A DNA stretch of 64,000 bases. Origin: a bacterium (GTDB taxonomy: Bacteria; SZUA-79; Acidulodesulfobacterales; Acidulodesulfobacteraceae). The stretch covers positions 992,001-1,056,000 of the forward strand of contig JAJYYR010000001.1 in assembly GCA_021800805.1 (NCBI GenBank), given 5' to 3'. How positions within the stretch are numbered: position 1 is the first letter of the stretch; every line of letters begins with the position of its first letter. The translations under genes were made by a program, and so were the position numbers. Shown in pieces: positions 1-8,025 of the stretch. The notes beneath the pieces are model-generated. The model was not told where the DNA came from. It ran no database searches and saw nothing but the letters and a program-made list of their open reading frames with translations.

Positions 1-4
1 GTTT

Positions 5-244
5 ATGCATGAATTTTCTATAGCGCTTGAAATAGTCGATACGCTTGAAGAAAACGGATATTTAGACGGCGTAAAAAAGGTAAATTCGGTTAAACTCTGC
101 ATAGGAAAGTATTCCGGCATAGATAAAAATTATCTCGGTTTTGCATTTAAAAATCTAAACGACGAAAGGTTTAAAGACGTTCTATTAGAGTGTATCCAAA
201 ATGATTCGGATGAAATAAATATAGCTGAAATTCTGGTAGATTAA
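5..244 (+). CDS. HypA-like nickel-insertion protein lacking the zinc domain
   Basis: The N-terminus MHEFSIA matches the HypA signature, with His2 and Glu3 in the positions that bind nickel for [NiFe]-hydrogenase maturation. The protein is 79 residues, whereas HypA is usually about 113. It passes directly from the first alpha/beta part to a HypA-like last strand (DEINIAEILVD). The two CxxC pairs of the zinc finger are absent, and only two isolated cysteines remain. hypB starts 19 bases downstream, which supports a maturation role. It may be a naturally reduced HypA, a degenerate copy, or a protein that only delivers nickel. The family call is fairly secure; the function is less so. Confidence 0.75.
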   Translation: MHEFSIALEIVDTLEENGYLDGVKKVNSVKLCIGKYSGIDKNYLGFAFKNLNDERFKDVLLECIQNDSDEINIAEILVD

Positions 245-263
245 ATTAAAAAAGGCGGCATTT

Positions 264-1013
264 ATGTTAAATTCTAATCGCGTTAACCGCGGAAGCACCG
301 GCGGAAGATTTTTAACGGTTCAGAGGAATGCTCTTGAATCAAATGAAATTATCGCTAAAAAAAATAAAGCGATATTCGGAAAGGCTTTTGTTATGAATTT
401 TTTAAGCTCGCCCGGGTCGGGGAAGACGTCTTTACTGGAATCCATAATTCCCGTTTTAAAATTGGAAGGCTTTAGCATCGCAGTTATAGAAGGCGACGTA
501 GAAACGGACCTGGACAAAAAACGAATAGATAATTTAGGTATTCCGGCACATCAGATTATTACAAACGGAACATGTCATCTCGACGCAAAAATGGTTAACG
601 GTTCTTTGGGTAATTTAGCTATAAAAGATGCGGACGTAATTTTTATAGAAAACGTCGGAAATCTTGTCTGTCCAACTTCTTTTAACCTTGGGGAGGATAT
701 GAAAGCGGTAGTGCTTTCCATAACGGAAGGAGACGATAAACCTCTTAAGTATCCCGCGGCTTTTTATAAATCGAAAGTAATGATTATAAATAAAATAGAC
801 CTGCTTCCGGCGCTTGATTCGGATGTAGCAAAAATAAAAGAAAATGCGCTGTCCATCAATAAAGACCTGATAATTTTCGAAACGTCGTGCAAAAAAAAAT
901 CGGATGCCGGCGGAGGCAATGAAGGTCTTGCGGATTTTATTTCTTTTATAAAGGAAAAAATAAAACTGAAAGCCGAGGAGTTCCAAAAAATCGGCGGCGG
1001 TATTTATTTTTAA
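264..1013 (+). CDS. hypB: Hydrogenase maturation GTPase HypB
   Basis: This SIMIBI-class GTPase works with HypA to insert nickel into [NiFe] hydrogenase. Visible motifs are the P-loop SSPGSGKT near residues 47-54, EGDVETDLD, the metal-binding Cys-His of NGTCHLDAKMV, the stretch ENVGNLVCP and the NKIDLLP base-recognition motif. The 249-residue length fits the family. It lacks the N-terminal Cys motif and His-rich nickel-storage stretch of some HypB proteins, so it is the simple form. An AAAAAGGCGG-type ribosome site precedes the ATG. It is probably co-transcribed with the hypA-like gene; other hyp genes may lie upstream of the window. Confidence 0.93.
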   Translation: MLNSNRVNRGSTGGRFLTVQRNALESNEIIAKKNKAIFGKAFVMNFLSSPGSGKTSLLESIIPVLKLEGFSIAVIEGDVETDLDKKRIDNLGIPAHQIITNGTCHLDAKMVNGSLGNLAIKDADVIFIENVGNLVCPTSFNLGEDMKAVVLSITEGDDKPLKYPAAFYKSKVMIINKIDLLPALDSDVAKIKENALSINKDLIIFETSCKKKSDAGGGNEGLADFISFIKEKIKLKAEEFQKIGGGIYF

Positions 1014-1053
1014 TAAAAATTAAGGATTAAATTTAGGATATAAAAAGACGGTA

Positions 1054-1860
1054 ATGAATATTTGCGCGGCGGGAGACGTCCACGGAAGAATAGATAAATT
1101 TTACGGTTGTATAAAAAAATTTGAATCCGAACTTAAAATTAATTTCGACGTCGTTTTGCAGGTCGGCGATTTTGGGATTTGGACGGACGAAAATTATCAC
1201 GACGGGATTACCAAATTTCATAAAGGAACAGGAGATTTTCCCGTATGGTACCGCGAAAAAAAGCCTGTTCCCGTTAAGACGTTTTTCGTAAACGGCAACA
1301 ACGAAGATTTTAATTTTCTTAATTCGATAAAATTGTCGGGAGATTTTGAGATTCTAAAAAATTTGTATTATATTCCAAACGGGCAGGTAGTCGAAATTAA
1401 AATAAACATTGAGCGTCTTATCGTTGCAGGCGTGGGCGGAAAATACGACCCCGAACATTTCGGGCATAATGAGGCAGACAGATATTATACCAAGCTCGAA
1501 ATAGATAATTTGCTTAGATATGCGGACGAAAATAAGGGAAAAGAAGATAAAAACATCGATATATTTATTTCGCACGATGCACCGGAGGGCGTTCTTATAG
1601 AAGATAACGATAAAAACAGATATTATCCTAAAGCGGTCGGACTTAGGGATTTAATTTTAAAAATTAAACCGAAAATGGTTTTTTTCGGGCATCATCACGG
1701 AATATGCAAATCGGAAATAGAAGGCATACCGGTCTACGGGCTTAACGTATTAGGCAAAAAAGGGGCGCTGATTTCGACCGTTATGAAATACGACCGGAAA
1801 AAAGGAAATTCGGATAAATATAAAGAGTTAAAGCGTTTTGAAAAACCGGTCGTCAAATAA
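1054..1860 (+). CDS. Calcineurin-like metallophosphoesterase
   Basis: The metal-binding motifs of calcineurin-type phosphoesterases appear in order: GDVHG near the N-terminus, GDFGIW, GNNE, SHDAPEG and GHHHG near the end. The sequence between them (a YIPNG strand, then VAGVGGKYDPEHFGHNEADRY) resembles the Dbr1-like subgroup. There is no signal peptide or membrane segment, so it is probably cytoplasmic. The substrate cannot be told from sequence. It lies 40 bases after hypB on the same strand, but nothing ties it to hydrogenase maturation. Confidence 0.85.
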   Translation: MNICAAGDVHGRIDKFYGCIKKFESELKINFDVVLQVGDFGIWTDENYHDGITKFHKGTGDFPVWYREKKPVPVKTFFVNGNNEDFNFLNSIKLSGDFEILKNLYYIPNGQVVEIKINIERLIVAGVGGKYDPEHFGHNEADRYYTKLEIDNLLRYADENKGKEDKNIDIFISHDAPEGVLIEDNDKNRYYPKAVGLRDLILKIKPKMVFFGHHHGICKSEIEGIPVYGLNVLGKKGALISTVMKYDRKKGNSDKYKELKRFEKPVVK

Positions 1861-1882
1861 AAATAATAAAAATATAAATATA

Positions 1883-2899
1883 ATGGATAATTTATATAAA
1901 ACAAAACCGGACGGTATAAACCGTTTTTTATTATTATTTTACGCCGCATTATTTGCATTTTCGTTTTTTTTAAATCCCGTTATCGCTTTTGCCGGTCCCG
2001 ACGGGTCGGGGAATAATTTTTTTTATAAAGGACCTATGGCTTTTGCTTATTTGCGATCGGGGAAATTTTTAACCGAGCAGGCTTTAGACTATCAGTCTTT
2101 TAATTCTAAATTTAACGACAGCGGTTCGGTAGAGCATTTAAGCTACAATGTCGTAAAATATGTTTACGCTCCCCAGTTTATAGGCACTTTTAAATTTTTA
2201 GGGCTAGATAATTACATAGAAGCTATCGTTCCTTTCGGCAAGGCGCTTATGAGTACTAAATGTAATCATTCGAGGGGCGGATTGGACGACCCCGAGTTAT
2301 ATTACGGGATATATGCGTATCATTATAGCGGAAACGGAAGCGGAAACGGATTTATAATTAACATCCTGCCTCAATTAAGCATTACGTTTCCCTATGGAAA
2401 CTGGAACAATTCATCGCTTGTCAACATAGGAGGCGATGAGTGGCAGTTTCAGCCGGCATTAACCGGAGTTTTGGGGATTAAGGCGTCTGCGGAACAAAGA
2501 ATTATTTTAAATTATGCTGTAGGATATAGTATAAACAAGGGTCACCCTACGGTCAACGAATCGGCAATAAATGACGAGGGCTACAGTTATACCGACCCCG
2601 GCAACGATTTTTTTACGGACGCGTTTTTAAATTATATATTCTTAAACAAATTTGATGTTTACGATGAAGTTTCATACACCAAGCAATACGATAACTACGG
2701 CTATTTCATTAACAATTACGGCGATACCGCGTTCGGTTATATAAACGGCGGTTATCAGGATTTTATCGAAGGGCTGGGGTTAACCTATCATTACGATAAG
2801 TCGTTGAGCTTCGACGCAAGGGCATTGAAAGATATGTATGGGGAAAACGCTCCCGACGGAGATTACGGCGAATTTGACGTCGTTTACGATTTTAAGTGA
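1883..2899 (+). CDS. Exported outer-membrane beta-barrel protein (MetA/phenol-degradation-like)
   Basis: A signal peptide is visible (hydrophobic stretch FLLLFYAALFAFSFFLNPVIAFA, cut before GPDG). Alternating aromatic and polar strands follow, typical of the porin-like PF13557 family found near transport and degradation genes. I place the start at ATG 1883, because the upstream TTG at 1838 overlaps the phosphoesterase gene and would put a polar Asn/Lys-rich stretch before the signal peptide. The mature protein is about 310 residues and ends in a strand (FDVVYDFK) rather than a canonical terminal Phe. The transported solute is unknown. It has about 200 bases of non-coding DNA downstream. Confidence 0.7.
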   Translation: MDNLYKTKPDGINRFLLLFYAALFAFSFFLNPVIAFAGPDGSGNNFFYKGPMAFAYLRSGKFLTEQALDYQSFNSKFNDSGSVEHLSYNVVKYVYAPQFIGTFKFLGLDNYIEAIVPFGKALMSTKCNHSRGGLDDPELYYGIYAYHYSGNGSGNGFIINILPQLSITFPYGNWNNSSLVNIGGDEWQFQPALTGVLGIKASAEQRIILNYAVGYSINKGHPTVNESAINDEGYSYTDPGNDFFTDAFLNYIFLNKFDVYDEVSYTKQYDNYGYFINNYGDTAFGYINGGYQDFIEGLGLTYHYDKSLSFDARALKDMYGENAPDGDYGEFDVVYDFK

Positions 2900-3099
2900 T
2901 TCCGGAATTTTAGGTTTGAGAATATAATATTTATAATATAAAAATTTATAGTATAATTAATTTAAAAACGGTAATTAAAATAAAAAAGTATTGTGTTGAT
3001 TAATTTATATCGACAATTTTGGACGGATAGAGAATCTTTTAGTAAAGAGTTATATATATTATTATTATACGATAACAGATATTACAAAACTAAAACAAT

Positions 3100-4287
3100 A
3101 TGAGCGAATTAGGCGATATATTGGAAAAAAATAAAATGACCGAAAAAGGAGCCGTAGGTATTTATGACCTTTTTTCGATCGATAGTATCTCCGTTTTGAA
3201 TAAATTAACTAATTTTACGGAAACAGACTTGCGAGATATCGCCCGTATTAAAGACTGCATAGATAATGTCGCATTAGAAATAGCATCATCTTTTTATGAT
3301 TATTTAATGACGATAGAAGAAACGCGTAAAATTATTCTTTCGAAGCCGGGGCTGCTCGACCGGCTTAAACTTACTCAGTTCTATTACATAAAACAATTAT
3401 TCGGTTTAATATACGACGAAAAATATTTTACAAATAGGGTTATCGTCGGATTTGCCCATTACATGTATAAAATTTCCCCGTCGATTTACATCGGCAGTTA
3501 CGGTTACTACAATACTCTTATCACTTCTGCCGTGATAAACTGTTGTAAAAAAAATGGAGTGGGTGCCGATGAATCTATAAATATATTGAATTCCGTTCAA
3601 AAATTGCTGTCAATAGATATTACCCTTGCAATTGAGGCATATTATCAAAAATCCATAGACGACGTTTACAAAATGGAACTGGATTCGCTCGGCAGGCTCA
3701 TGGTTCTTTCCGAGTATAGAGATGAAGATACCGGCAAGCATATTTCGAGGATGTCTCATTATAGCCGCATTATAGCAAAAGAACTGGGGATGGATAATGT
3801 TTTTCAGGAAGAAATATTAAATGCCGCTCCTATGCATGACATTGGAAAGGTCGGAATACCGGACAACATTCTTTTAAAACCCGGACGCCTTACGAAAGAT
3901 GAATTTGAAATTATGAAATCTCATACCGAAATAGGTTATAATATTTTAAAAGATTCGGAATCAGCCGTGCTTAAAGAAGGTGCGGCTATAGCTTTATCTC
4001 ATCATGAAAATTTTGACGGCAGTGGATATCCAAAAGGATTAGCAGGCGAAAAAATTCCGATTGGCAGTCGAATTTGCAAAATAGCCGATGTTTTCGATGC
4101 ATTGATTAACAAAAGAATATATAAGCCTGCATATACGCTTGAGGAAACACTCGGAATTATGAAAGATGAAATGCAGCCCGGCAAGACTTTCGACCACGAT
4201 TGCTTTAACGCTTTTTTAAAAGGTATGGACGAAATACTGGATATCAGGCAAAAGATAGATGCTGGAATTTTTCCACAAAATAAATAA
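3100..4287 (+). CDS. Globin-coupled HD-GYP c-di-GMP phosphodiesterase
   Basis: Residues about 30-185 form a protoglobin-type sensor domain. The motif RVIVGFAHYMYKISPSIYIG holds the likely haem-ligating proximal histidine, His120. A short linker leads to an HD-GYP domain (about 195-390) with HD at 246-247 (MHDIGKVGIPD), HHE at 301-303 and GSGYP at 307-311, so all expected catalytic residues are present. The inferred role is haem-based sensing of O2, NO or CO controlling hydrolysis of c-di-GMP. No membrane segment is seen. No clear Shine-Dalgarno site precedes the ATG; the leader is very AT-rich. No diguanylate cyclase lies nearby. Confidence 0.9.
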   Translation: MSELGDILEKNKMTEKGAVGIYDLFSIDSISVLNKLTNFTETDLRDIARIKDCIDNVALEIASSFYDYLMTIEETRKIILSKPGLLDRLKLTQFYYIKQLFGLIYDEKYFTNRVIVGFAHYMYKISPSIYIGSYGYYNTLITSAVINCCKKNGVGADESINILNSVQKLLSIDITLAIEAYYQKSIDDVYKMELDSLGRLMVLSEYRDEDTGKHISRMSHYSRIIAKELGMDNVFQEEILNAAPMHDIGKVGIPDNILLKPGRLTKDEFEIMKSHTEIGYNILKDSESAVLKEGAAIALSHHENFDGSGYPKGLAGEKIPIGSRICKIADVFDALINKRIYKPAYTLEETLGIMKDEMQPGKTFDHDCFNAFLKGMDEILDIRQKIDAGIFPQNK

Positions 4288-4415
4288 AAAAAATTTACAA
4301 GAAATAGAAATTTTAAAAGCTATTAACACGGCAAATTATACGCTGATTAATTAACCATATTTTATGCTATCGGTGTCAAAATTTTCTATCGGCAATTTGG
4401 GGAATTTCCTGCCTA

Positions 4416-4444
4416 TTGACAAAAGATTTGAAATATAATTTAAT
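4416..4444 (+). promoter_or_regulatory. Candidate sigma-70 promoter for tRNA-Gly
   Basis: A perfect TTGACA lies at 4416-4421. After 17 bases comes TTTAAT at 4439-4444. The tRNA begins 56 bases later. Reading by eye only; the -10 box is imperfect. Confidence 0.4.
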
Positions 4445-4500
4445 ATATACAATTATATACAAATAAGATTTGTATATAATTTTACAAATACTTTATTTAT

Positions 4501-4575
4501 GCGGGAATAGCTCAGTGGTAGAGCATCACCTTGCCAAGGTGAGGGTCGCGGGTTCGAGCCCCGTTTCCCGCTCCA
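4501..4575 (+). tRNA. tRNA-Gly (GCC)
   Basis: A full cloverleaf is readable. The acceptor stem GCGGGAA (4501-4507) pairs with TTCCCGC (4565-4571). The D arm contains AGCTCAGTGGTAGAGC, the anticodon loop is CTTGCCAAG with anticodon GCC, and the T loop is GGTTCGAGCC. The discriminator base and an encoded CCA close the gene at 4575. Confidence 0.97.
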
Positions 4576-5036
4576 TATTTTAGCGGTTTTCCGGCATCGT
4601 AAAAAATCCATTTTTAAAAGTGTGGGTAATTTTGTCTCTGATACGCAGAAAATATTTTAAATCGTTAAATAACTAAAAAGCGATTTTCGGGTTTTTCTTA
4701 TTTGAATCGAAAATCTTTCTGCTATTCTTTTTAAATATCTCTCTCTTTCAACCTTAAGCTTATTACGCTCATATATCACCTCCTTTAAGCCTTTTTGCAG
4801 CGTCGTCTATAATCCTTTTGCTATATCTGCCGTAACGCGACAATTCGTCAAGTTTTACTAATGCAACATCAGTATCTATTTTCCCTTGTTTTCATTATTT
4901 TTCAAGATTTTTTATGAAAAGAATTATTGTTATAGTTATGCCGTATGTATAAATATAGTACTTTTCACCGTAGCAATAAAGATTAAACCGTCTCAAATTT
5001 GCATATGGAAAATAATTTTTATCGGCAAGACAAAAG
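4576..5036. other. Gene-free region with a decayed minus-strand stretch
   Basis: No convincing intact gene lies between tRNA-Gly and the acyltransferase gene. The middle (about 4731-4895, minus strand) contains short antitoxin-like reading frames and a perfect ribosome-binding site, described separately. The rest is AT-rich with frequent stops in all frames. The last bases hold the promoter of the next gene. Confidence 0.6.
4731..4895 (-). pseudogene. Remnant resembling a small antitoxin-type gene pair
   Basis: On the minus strand, an ATG at 4895 opens a frame that stops after eight codons. A neighbouring frame then reads about 40 residues (including VALVKLDELSRYGRYSKRI) to a stop at 4770. 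A strong AAAGGAGGTGATAT ribosome site (about 4774-4787) follows, with an ATG at 4772 opening MSVISLRLKERDI and then a stop at 4731. The MSVISLRL start is typical of RelB/CopG-like antitoxins. The interrupted frames suggest decay by frameshifts. The evidence is modest; it could also be chance. Confidence 0.3.
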
Positions 5037-5045
5037 TGGTATAAT
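5037..5045 (+). promoter_or_regulatory. Extended -10 promoter element
   Basis: TGGTATAAT is an exact extended -10 element 25 bases before the ATG at 5070. The -35 region is weak. The resulting leader would be about 20 bases, with no obvious ribosome-binding site. Confidence 0.5.
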
Positions 5046-5069
5046 GGCAAAATAAATTTAATTGTAAAA

Positions 5070-6203
5070 ATGTTAAAAATTATCCGTAACATAAAAGAAC
5101 TTCAGAAAATAGAGAACGAATGGAACGATTTATCCAAATCAAGTCTTAACGAAAATGTTTTTCTGTCTTACGATTGGAATTATCTTTGGGCTAAACATTT
5201 TTTAGGTAACGCCGACAATCTTTTTATAATAGCCGTTTATAACGATGCGTCAGGGTTAGAAGCGATAGCCCCTTTTTTCCTGAAAAGATTTTTCTTGTTT
5301 TTTAAATCTATGATGTTTATAAGCGGTGATTATTCCGATTATCTGGATATTATCGTAAGAAAAGACGCCGATAAAGAAAAGATTTATTCTGAAATATTCA
5401 TAGAAATTATTAAAAATAAGTATTCCGATATAATCCATCTGAAACAGGTTTCAGGCGGGCTGCTTAACGGAATTAAAAAAAACGCATCCGAAACCCCACG
5501 ATTATCTTTAAATTATAAAGAAAGCGGGGACTGCTATTATTTTAATCTTCCGGATAACATCGATAATTATATGAAGCGGTTTAACTCTAAACAAAGATAT
5601 AATATTTTAAGCAGGGTGGAAAAAGCGGAAAAAAATAATATTAAATTTATAGCTTCTTCGTCTATCGATAAGCCTTTATTTACGGAATATTTAAACTATT
5701 TTTTCGACCTTCACCAAAAAAGATGGAACGAAAAAGGCAAAAGGGGAGTATTTTATAATAAAAACATAAAAAGTTTTTTTACGGACTTATTTACCGTATT
5801 ATTTAGTAAAAATAGAGTTACGTTATCTTTTCTTGTTATAAATGAAGACGGCAAAGATGGCGGCAACGGCAATAAGAAAAAGATTATTTCATCCGCGGTT
5901 TGTTTCGATTGCGGCGGAAAAAGGCAGGTATATCTGCCGGGATTTGACACGAAATATTCAAGCTATCACCCCGGCATAGTTTTAACTTATTATATTATAG
6001 AAGAAGCCATAGCAGAGAAATACGAAGAATTCGATTTTTTAAAGGGCGGCGAGGAATACAAGCAAAGATTTGGGGCGGTGAAAAGAGAAAATTACAAACT
6101 TTATTTATATAAAAATAAAATAGTTTATTATATTTATAAAATTAATCTGTTTATCGAGAAAGAAATTAAAGAAAAATTAAAAGATTTAGTATTTAAAATT
6201 TGA
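5070..6203 (+). CDS. BioF2-like (GNAT-fold) acyltransferase
   Basis: This 377-residue protein belongs to the CelD/BcsL-type acetyltransferase group (PF13480). The pattern includes FNLPDNIDNYMKRFNSKQRYN, FDLHQKRWNEKGKRG and the C-terminal GFDTKYSSYHPGIVLTYYIIEEA followed by EFDFLKGGEEYKQRFG. Family members act on sugars or exopolysaccharide and lipid components, but the substrate here is unknown. There is no signal peptide, so it is probably cytoplasmic. It is a single-gene unit with its own extended -10 promoter, and the helicase gene downstream is separated by about 150 bases. Confidence 0.8.
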   Translation: MLKIIRNIKELQKIENEWNDLSKSSLNENVFLSYDWNYLWAKHFLGNADNLFIIAVYNDASGLEAIAPFFLKRFFLFFKSMMFISGDYSDYLDIIVRKDADKEKIYSEIFIEIIKNKYSDIIHLKQVSGGLLNGIKKNASETPRLSLNYKESGDCYYFNLPDNIDNYMKRFNSKQRYNILSRVEKAEKNNIKFIASSSIDKPLFTEYLNYFFDLHQKRWNEKGKRGVFYNKNIKSFFTDLFTVLFSKNRVTLSFLVINEDGKDGGNGNKKKIISSAVCFDCGGKRQVYLPGFDTKYSSYHPGIVLTYYIIEEAIAEKYEEFDFLKGGEEYKQRFGAVKRENYKLYLYKNKIVYYIYKINLFIEKEIKEKLKDLVFKI

Positions 6204-6360
6204 TTATTTTTAAAAATAATTATATAATATAAATAACACATACACTATCGACATTGTTAAAGTTAAAATCTTAGTATTCCTTTCAATATTCCCCCTAAAA
6301 ACTAGATGCAGTGTTAATTTGTATAATAATTTTTAACTCACTATGGAGGAATGTCTAAAA

Positions 6361-7749
6361 ATGTTCAAGAACAAAAAGAATTACGATTTAAATAAATTAT
6401 CCGATAACGGAAATAAAGAAATCGATAAAGAAATAAGTTTTAAAGATTTAAATTTATCAAAACCTATAATGCAGGCTATCGCCGACGCCGGATATGAGAA
6501 TCCCACGCCGGTTCAGGCAAAGGCTATTCCTGCGGTATTGTCAGGTTTAGACCTGCTTGCCGGCGCCCAGACGGGGACGGGTAAAACGGCGGCTTTTACG
6601 CTTCCGATATTGCATCTGCTTACCGAAAAACCTGCCGCTGTTTCCCGTTACGGCAAACCGCGCTGTTTAGTTCTTGCGCCGACGCGGGAGCTTGCCGCTC
6701 AGGTAGAAGAATCGGTGAAAACTTACGGAAAATATCTTTCTTTAAAATCTACGGCTGTGTTTGGCGGCATGAGCATCGTGCCTCAGATAAAAGCATTACG
6801 CCGTAATGTCGATATACTCGTGGCGACGCCCGGCCGCCTGCTTGACCATGTCGGACAAAAAACCGTCGACTTGTCGGGCATTGAAATCTTTGTGCTGGAT
6901 GAAGCGGATAGAATGTTGGATATGGGATTTATTATCGATATTAAAAAAATTATCGCGCTTTTGCCTAAGCAACGGCAGAACTTATTGTTTTCGGCAACGT
7001 TTTCCGAAAAAATTAAAACCCTTTCCGCATTTGTTCTTAACAAACCGGTTTTCGTGGAAGGCGCAAAACGCAATGCCGCTTCGGAATTAGTAGATCAAAG
7101 CGTTCATTTAGTTTCCCAGCGTTTAAAGAGCCATCTCTTATCGCATCTTATTAGGCACCATAAATGGAAGCAGGTATTAATATTCACGCGCACGAAAAAC
7201 GGCGCAAACCGTCTCTCCGATAAACTGACCGCAGACGGAATTTCCTCCACGGCTATACACGGAAACAAAAGCCAGCCGGCCCGTATGAAAGCGCTGGCGC
7301 AGTTTAAAGACGGTTCGGTAACCGCTCTTGTCGCAACCGACGTTGCTTCGCGCGGAATCGATATCGACCGCCTGCCGCATGTAGTAAATTTTGAATTGCC
7401 TAATATGGCGGAAGATTATGTCCACCGTATAGGGCGCACCGGACGAGCAGGCAGCAGTGGAAAAGCGATTTCGTTAGTCGATAAGGAAGAACTTCATTAT
7501 CTGAAAGAAATAGAGCGGTTTATAAAACGCGAGATTCCTAAAGTTTTATTCGACAGTTTTGTCCCGCCCGCAAATATACCTGCCGAAGCATATAGCTCAT
7601 TACCTCAGAGGAAAGCGGACAGAAAAAATTATGGAGGGAGAACTTCCGCCTCAGGCAATCGCAATCATACGACTGGACGCGGATATTCAAAAAATGCAAA
7701 AAAGCAAAACGATTATAAGAGCAATAATGCAAAAAACAAAGCAAGATAA
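6361..7749 (+). CDS. rhlE: DEAD-box RNA helicase, RhlE type
   Basis: All DEAD-box motifs are present: Q motif (FKDLNLSKPIMQAI, PTPVQ), Walker A AQTGTGKT, PTRELAAQ, TPGR, DEAD (VLDEADRMLDMGF), SAT (FSATF), ATDVASRGID and HRIGRTGRAG. A basic Ser/Asn/Gly/Lys-rich tail follows. I choose ATG 6361 over the in-frame ATG 6343 because TGGAGGA at 6345-6351 is a good ribosome site for 6361. Likely roles are ribosome assembly or RNA remodelling in the cold. The gene is clearly richer in G+C than its neighbours (one 60-base line, 6541-6600, is about 62% G+C) and is followed by a palindromic repeat, which hints at horizontal origin. Confidence 0.93.
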   Translation: MFKNKKNYDLNKLSDNGNKEIDKEISFKDLNLSKPIMQAIADAGYENPTPVQAKAIPAVLSGLDLLAGAQTGTGKTAAFTLPILHLLTEKPAAVSRYGKPRCLVLAPTRELAAQVEESVKTYGKYLSLKSTAVFGGMSIVPQIKALRRNVDILVATPGRLLDHVGQKTVDLSGIEIFVLDEADRMLDMGFIIDIKKIIALLPKQRQNLLFSATFSEKIKTLSAFVLNKPVFVEGAKRNAASELVDQSVHLVSQRLKSHLLSHLIRHHKWKQVLIFTRTKNGANRLSDKLTADGISSTAIHGNKSQPARMKALAQFKDGSVTALVATDVASRGIDIDRLPHVVNFELPNMAEDYVHRIGRTGRAGSSGKAISLVDKEELHYLKEIERFIKREIPKVLFDSFVPPANIPAEAYSSLPQRKADRKNYGGRTSASGNRNHTTGRGYSKNAKKQNDYKSNNAKNKAR

Positions 7750-7814
7750 AATTCACCGGATGTTCTTTAATTTTGCAGCAGAAATTACTTAATATACTTT
7801 AAAGTTATGGTATT

Positions 7815-7893
7815 TCTGGATTCCCGCTTTCGCGGGAATGACGCCCCGTTGGGTTGAAAGTCAAATCCCCGCATTGTCATTCCCGCGCAGGCG
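7815..7893. repeat. Degenerate copy of a GGATTCCCGC palindromic repeat
   Basis: The left arm TCTGGATTCCCGCTTTCGCG continues through GGAATGAC (7815-7842). A partial inverted arm, GTCATTCCCGCGCAGGCG, lies at about 7876-7893. The same arms occur as a perfect pair at 36394-36485. The right arm here has diverged at its outer end. Confidence 0.8.
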
Positions 7894-7900
7894 ATATGTT

Positions 7901-7938
7901 AGTCCACGTTTATCAAAGCATGTCTTTGATGTGGACTA
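7901..7938. other. Stem-loop between rhlE and the response regulator
   Basis: AGTCCAC and ATCAAAG pair with CTTTGAT and GTGGACT around the loop CATGT, leaving a four-base bulge (GTTT) on the left strand. No T-tract follows, so it is not a simple intrinsic terminator. It could be part of the adjoining repeat element. Confidence 0.5.
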
Positions 7939-7989
7939 AAATGCCGGTCAAATTTATTTCAATCGGCAAGTTTCAGATGTTTAAAATTC

Positions 7990-8018
7990 TTGACAGAATT
8001 AGATTTTTATGTTGTATT
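7990..8018 (+). promoter_or_regulatory. Promoter for the response regulator, probably leaderless
   Basis: TTGACA lies at 7990-7995, with TGTATT at 8013-8018 after a 17-base spacer; TATTAT at 8015-8020 is an alternative. The ATG at 8026 sits where transcription should begin, and no ribosome-binding site is visible. The mRNA may therefore be leaderless. Confidence 0.5.
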
Positions 8019-8025
8019 ATTTATT

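Noticed and set aside
615..986. Minus-strand frame of 123 codons inside hypB
   Set aside because: It lies opposite a gene with all GTPase motifs, is rich in aromatic and basic residues, and matches no family.
6806..7090. Plus-strand frame of 94 codons inside rhlE
   Set aside because: It is an out-of-frame reading of the G+C-rich helicase gene and shows no recognisable family.
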